NCBI GenBank assembly: GCA_025060175.1
Contig: JANXBE010000008.1
Location: 1 to 32,592 of the forward strand
Source of the DNA: Thermomicrobium sp.
GTDB taxonomy: Bacteria > Chloroflexota > Chloroflexia > Thermomicrobiales > Thermomicrobiaceae
Direction of reading: 5' to 3'
Length of the DNA: 32,592 nucleotides
Shown: positions 29,516 through 32,592 of the stretch, one piece after another
How the letters are laid out: the number at the start of each line of letters is the position of its first letter
Numbering within the stretch: position 1 is the first letter of the stretch
Notes under the pieces: generated by a model
Told to the model about the DNA's origin: nothing
The model's input: only the letters and a program-made list of their open reading frames with translations
Databases searched by the model: none
Translations under genes and position numbers: made by a program

Positions 29516-32173
29516 CTAGGCATTCAGGGGGAAATCGAACCAGTCCGTCTGGGTCTCCCACTCGTCGCCGAAGTCTCGTCGCCCATCTCGGCGTCCCTCG
29601 GTCGCGGTGACCAATGCCAAGAGAATCCGCGGCAACGACACCGCCGAACGGTAGACGAGGTAGCGCGGTTCCCACCGGGGCTCGAACTTTGCCTTGAAGT
29701 GGTAGAGGCCTCGGAAAGAAAACTGCCGATTCAGCATCTGATAGAAGCGTTCCTTGATGGGATCCATACCGGGCACCGGCAGCTCGACCCCTGCGAGCGG
29801 AGCCAGACCCAAGGAGAAGCGCGTGAACCCCTCGCGACGACAATATTCGAGCAGCGAGACGGTCAGGACATCCATCGCTCCGTACGGTTCGTGACGCCTT
29901 CGCATGAGATCGATCGTGATCTCACCAGGCACCCCACTCGGGACGAGGTTCGCGAACGCGACGATCGTTCCACTTCGCGCGCGGAGGACTGCTACCGGGG
30001 TCTTCCGTACATACTGGATCGTGAACTGTCCGAGCGTGAAAAAGCGTTCCCGTCGCCCCGGAACCGTGAGCCATTCTCGATTCACGTCCGCCAGCTCCTG
30101 GAGGAGGGAGTCAGGCAACGGGGGCGTCACTACCTCGAAGCGAAATCCTTCACGTTCGAAACGGCGAACCAGGTACCGCAGATCCTTGAATCCTGGCCGG
30201 GCCAACGACCACTCAGCCAATTCGACGATCGCCTCTTCACCGATTTTCAACGTTCGCAGCCCCTGCGCGAGATACGAGGACTGAAATGCGGTACCGACCT
30301 GATGGAACGCTGGTTCCCAGTCGTTGAGTTGACAAAAATCGAGAAACTCGCAGAGTAGGCGCTCGAACGCCTCACGACTGCACGCATTCGGATCGCCGAG
30401 CACCAGCGCGACCCCGTTGATCGGCCGGAAGCTGACGACACCATCGCTCGCCCGGGAAAAGAAGAAGACTTTATCGGGCCATACCTTGAAGAAGTCCAAC
30501 GAGGAGTTCCCGCACTGTTCGATCAGTTCGCGCGCTCGGGCACGATGCGCCGCCTGTTGCCAGTAGCGCCACACCACTGGGCGTCCGATACTCCAGAGAG
30601 CGGCGAGAACTGAGACACCGGTGAGCAGCGTCACGGAGTCCAAGAACCAGGCCCCGTATCGCGTTCCCGGGTGTATCGGCCACTCCCTGAATCCGAACGC
30701 GCTCGCCACGAGTGTCCAGACAGCACCCCACCAGCCGTCGACTGGCGGAGCCAGGGCATGGCGACTCAACAGCAGCAGCCCGATCGTCCCATAGGCAACA
30801 GCGACGATCAGGCTACCGCTCGCGATGACGGCTCCTCGGAGGAGTGACGGCACATCCGAGCGAGCACGATAGTCGCGCCAGCGGAGGAGCAGGACAAGCA
30901 GCGCTACACCGGATAGAGCGAGTAGCAACGGATCCCGCCGCCCGACCAGCTGGTGCACCGTCGTGATCCCGGCCAGCGTCACCGCGAGGATCCATCCAGT
31001 CCGCTTGAGGCGCCAGACCTGTTGCGCCACCAAGACTGCGGCGAATCCTAAGAGGAGTTCGGCATGTCGAGACAGTTCCCAGGGCTCGATCAGCGCCGCA
31101 TGTTCCAACCCTCTCGGCAGCAACCGGTGTGGATGTGGCTCCAACAACCCGAAGATGCTGACTACTCCAGACCAGAACAGCAGAAGCGCTGGGAAGCGGT
31201 CGACTGCACGACGAACGAGTGGTTCACGCTGCACCCAGAGGATCGTTCCGGCCGCCAACGGAGCCCACAGCTCGTGAGCCCGCCACAAGAGCACTGCTGC
31301 GACGGCGGCCGGTCCCGGGACACCGAGCCCTTCGAGAATGGCACTCCCTGCTAGCTCAACTGCTCCGGTACCCTGGCCCACTGGCAGGAGAAATGCGAAG
31401 ACATAGCTCCCTTGATAGGCCACCAGCGCCACTGACCAGCTGCGAGGATGACCGAGCATGTGCAGCACGCCAGAGAGGATGACGACATTCAAAACATCGA
31501 CCAGCAGGGCGAGGAGCACCACCTGAATCACTGTGCGAGATCCGAGCTGTGAGAGGTGTTCGAGTACACGCCTGATCAGCGGCCACCGGTCCGAGCTCGT
31601 GAGCCAATGGCGGACCGCTAGGAGGACGCCGAGGCCGAGGAGGAAAAGGAACGAGAGCAGGGCGAGCCCATCGGCGAGAGGCAGTCCGGCCAGCGCCAAC
31701 GCCGGCATGCGCGTGAGACTCCACAGCGTCAATGGGATCAAGACCACGAAGGAGACGATGCCACAGAGACCATACACCACGAGGGTCGCAATGGCGGCCT
31801 CACGGCGAACTGCCTGCGACTCCATTTCCCGCGCGAAGATCGCCGTGCCGACGGCAGCGCCGGCTGGAACGACGCTAGCAACTGCTACCCGATGGAGATC
31901 TGCGCGCAGGAGACGCAACAACGGGAGCGGATAGCCGAAACGAGCGAGGATCGTTTGGAGCTGCCAGGCGATACTCAGCAGGACCAGGACTTGCGCGGTG
32001 ATGGTGAGGAGCAGCCAGACAGGAGAGACGAGGTGAAGATGGCGGAGCGATTCGAGTTCCGCGCGACGCTCGAAGAAGAAGCCGAGCACGAGGCCCACGA
32101 CAAGGAGGAGAGAGAGTCGCGGCCACCAGGATCGGAGCTGCGCGAAAATCCGTCGCAGGCCAGAGCACACCAC
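29516..32173 (-). CDS. mprF: MprF-type aminoacyl-phosphatidylglycerol synthase and flippase (885 aa)
   Basis: MprF proteins add an amino acid (usually Lys or Ala) from aminoacyl-tRNA to phosphatidylglycerol and flip the product, lowering surface charge. An N-terminal multi-helix flippase domain of the UPF0104 type (about 1-325) includes LLPVGQGTGAVELAGSAILE. More helices follow (to about 530), then a cytosolic DUF2156/GNAT-like transferase domain (about 546-850; FFKVWPDKVFFFSRASDGVV, LGDPNACSREAFERLLCEFL, LMRRRHEPYGAMDVLTVSLL, GFTRFSLGLAPLAG). The frame is open upstream to 32575, but that stretch is tRNA and 5S rRNA. GTG at 32173 (or 32170) with GAGGG about 10 nt upstream is the likely start. 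Which amino acid is used is not readable. Confidence 0.88.
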   Translation of the reverse strand: MVCSGLRRIFAQLRSWWPRLSLLLVVGLVLGFFFERRAELESLRHLHLVSPVWLLLTITAQVLVLLSIAWQLQTILARFGYPLPLLRLLRADLHRVAVASVVPAGAAVGTAIFAREMESQAVRREAAIATLVVYGLCGIVSFVVLIPLTLWSLTRMPALALAGLPLADGLALLSFLFLLGLGVLLAVRHWLTSSDRWPLIRRVLEHLSQLGSRTVIQVVLLALLVDVLNVVILSGVLHMLGHPRSWSVALVAYQGSYVFAFLLPVGQGTGAVELAGSAILEGLGVPGPAAVAAVLLWRAHELWAPLAAGTILWVQREPLVRRAVDRFPALLLFWSGVVSIFGLLEPHPHRLLPRGLEHAALIEPWELSRHAELLLGFAAVLVAQQVWRLKRTGWILAVTLAGITTVHQLVGRRDPLLLALSGVALLVLLLRWRDYRARSDVPSLLRGAVIASGSLIVAVAYGTIGLLLLSRHALAPPVDGWWGAVWTLVASAFGFREWPIHPGTRYGAWFLDSVTLLTGVSVLAALWSIGRPVVWRYWQQAAHRARARELIEQCGNSSLDFFKVWPDKVFFFSRASDGVVSFRPINGVALVLGDPNACSREAFERLLCEFLDFCQLNDWEPAFHQVGTAFQSSYLAQGLRTLKIGEEAIVELAEWSLARPGFKDLRYLVRRFEREGFRFEVVTPPLPDSLLQELADVNREWLTVPGRRERFFTLGQFTIQYVRKTPVAVLRARSGTIVAFANLVPSGVPGEITIDLMRRRHEPYGAMDVLTVSLLEYCRREGFTRFSLGLAPLAGVELPVPGMDPIKERFYQMLNRQFSFRGLYHFKAKFEPRWEPRYLVYRSAVSLPRILLALVTATEGRRDGRRDFGDEWETQTDWFDFPLNA

Positions 32174-32179
32174 GGCAAA

Positions 32180-32196
32180 GCGCCCTCGTCGAGCGC
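32180..32196 (-). promoter_or_regulatory. Hairpin covering the mprF ribosome binding site
   Basis: On the minus strand GCGCTC-GACGA-GGGCGC forms a 6-bp stem (one T-G pair) with a 5-nt loop. Its 3' side and loop end contain the GAGGG Shine-Dalgarno sequence, which lies 10 nt before the GTG start. Sequestration would limit translation; a regulator is not evident. Confidence 0.4.
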
Positions 32197-32197
32197 G

Positions 32198-32222
32198 AAA
32201 GCCCTCACCGGGGAGCGAGGGC
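32198..32222 (-). terminator. Terminator-like hairpin behind the initiator tRNA
   Basis: GCCCTCGC/GTGAGGGC forms an 8-bp stem (one G-T pair) with a TCCCCG loop, followed by TTT on the minus strand. It lies 13 nt after the tRNA 3' end. It could end the rRNA/tRNA transcript, but the short T-run suggests leakage into the mprF-type gene. Confidence 0.5.
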
Positions 32223-32235
32223 GGACGGAAGTCGG

Positions 32236-32307
32236 TAGCGGGGGTGGGATTCGAACCCACGACCTCTGGGTTATGAGCCCAGCGAGCTGCCGCTGCTCCA
32301 CCCCGCG
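32236..32307 (-). tRNA. Initiator tRNA-fMet (anticodon CAT)
   Basis: Complete 72-nt cloverleaf. The acceptor is CGCGGGG/CCCCGCT, the D stem GAGC/GCTC with short loop AGCGGCA, the anticodon arm CTGGG-CTCATAA-CCCAG, and the T arm GTGGG-TTCGAAT-CCCAC. Initiator marks are the three G-C pairs at the base of the anticodon stem, the A11-U24 pair and the unpaired first acceptor position. Here that mismatch is C1-U72 rather than the common C1-A72. The discriminator is A and CCA is not encoded. It lies 44 nt behind the 5S rRNA gene. Confidence 0.95.
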
Positions 32308-32351
32308 GCAGTGCGAGCGGATGCGCCGAACCGGCGCTCCTCGTCAGGTGT

Positions 32352-32471
32352 GCGCGCAGTGGCCTCGCCTCCCGCGCGGTCCCCCGCGCAGTACTCTCCG
32401 GCGCTGGTGTGGGGCACGACCCGGTTCGGGATGGGACGGGGTGTTTCCACACCGCTCTCGACCACGCGCAC
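32352..32471 (-). rRNA. rrf: 5S ribosomal RNA
   Basis: About 120 nt. Conserved parts on the minus strand are loop A CGAGAGCG, CCCGTCCCATCCCGAACCGG (loop C region), CCAGCGCCGGAGAGTACTG, and a terminal helix I. In helix I GTGCGCGTGG (32462-32471) pairs with the 3' end CCACTGCGCGC (32352-32362), with one bulged T. The ends are set from this helix and could be off by a few bases. Confidence 0.9.
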
Positions 32472-32555
32472 GGGTGAACCGACGATCTGTCTGCCCTAGC
32501 GCGTCTGGGAACGATCCGCTCGACTGTGTCGGTGCGTACCGAACGGCCCGAGTGA

Positions 32556-32592
32556 GAGGGACTGGCCTCGGCCATGAGGACGGCTCGGCTCC
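32556..32592 (-). rRNA. rrl: Probable 3' tip of 23S rRNA (cut by window edge)
   Basis: The minus strand starts GGAGCCGAGCCGTCCTCATG followed by GCCGAGGCC. This resembles the conserved 23S 3' terminal segment (GAGCTGACCGGTACTAAT followed by CGGCCGAGG in many bacteria) and has the expected position about 90 nt before the 5S gene. The exact 3' end cannot be fixed. It could alternatively be spacer. Confidence 0.5.

Noticed and set aside
32174-32575. Apparent 134-codon N-terminal extension of the MprF-type protein
   Set aside because: This stretch runs through the initiator tRNA and the 5S rRNA gene on the same strand, so it cannot be protein coding. The GTG at 32173 is taken as the start.

Overview
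The window is a bacterial chromosomal segment of high GC content, almost entirely coding and packed with housekeeping genes. The protein sequences, the large coiled-coil insertion in the RNA polymerase beta-prime subunit, the tandem bactofilins and the Tad pilus genes point to the Chloroflexota, probably the class Thermomicrobia (Thermomicrobium-like). This assignment is from recognition only; no database search was run.

Region 1 (1-11605, minus strand) is the transcription/translation core. rpoB and rpoC come first, with their own promoter and a leader of about 217 nt. They are followed by the str operon rpsL-rpsG-fusA-tuf, with tuf cut by the window edge. The str operon has a good sigma70-type promoter just behind rpoC, a leader of successive hairpins, and a strong hairpin in the rpsL-rpsG spacer where S7 autoregulation acts in other bacteria.

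Region 2 (11606-14690) is an accessory stretch. It holds about 480 bp without a recognisable gene, tRNA-Arg(CCG), a small two-helix membrane protein on the minus strand, and on the plus strand two tandem bactofilins and a membrane protein with a Cys4 head and an SH3b tail. The last three look like a cytoskeleton-to-envelope module.

Region 3 (14704-20473, plus strand) is the conserved rpsB-tsf-pyrH-frr-uppS-cdsA-dxr cluster: ribosomal protein S2, EF-Ts, UMP kinase, ribosome recycling factor, undecaprenyl diphosphate synthase, CDP-diglyceride synthase and DXP reductoisomerase. Genes from tsf onward are mostly overlapping or closely spaced. Convergent to it are comF and a DUF192 gene.

Region 4 (21603-29410) holds a four-part CopC-CopD-type copper protein (plus strand). 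It is tail to tail with a minus-strand Tad/Flp pilus operon, cpaB-tadZ-tadA-tadB-tadC. No pilin, secretin or prepilin peptidase gene is in the window.

Region 5 (29516-32592, minus strand) is the end of an rRNA operon: probable 3' tip of 23S rRNA, 5S rRNA and initiator tRNA. A terminator-like hairpin and a large MprF-type aminoacyl-phosphatidylglycerol synthase/flippase gene follow. No CRISPR array, insertion sequence, phage gene or classical defence system was seen.
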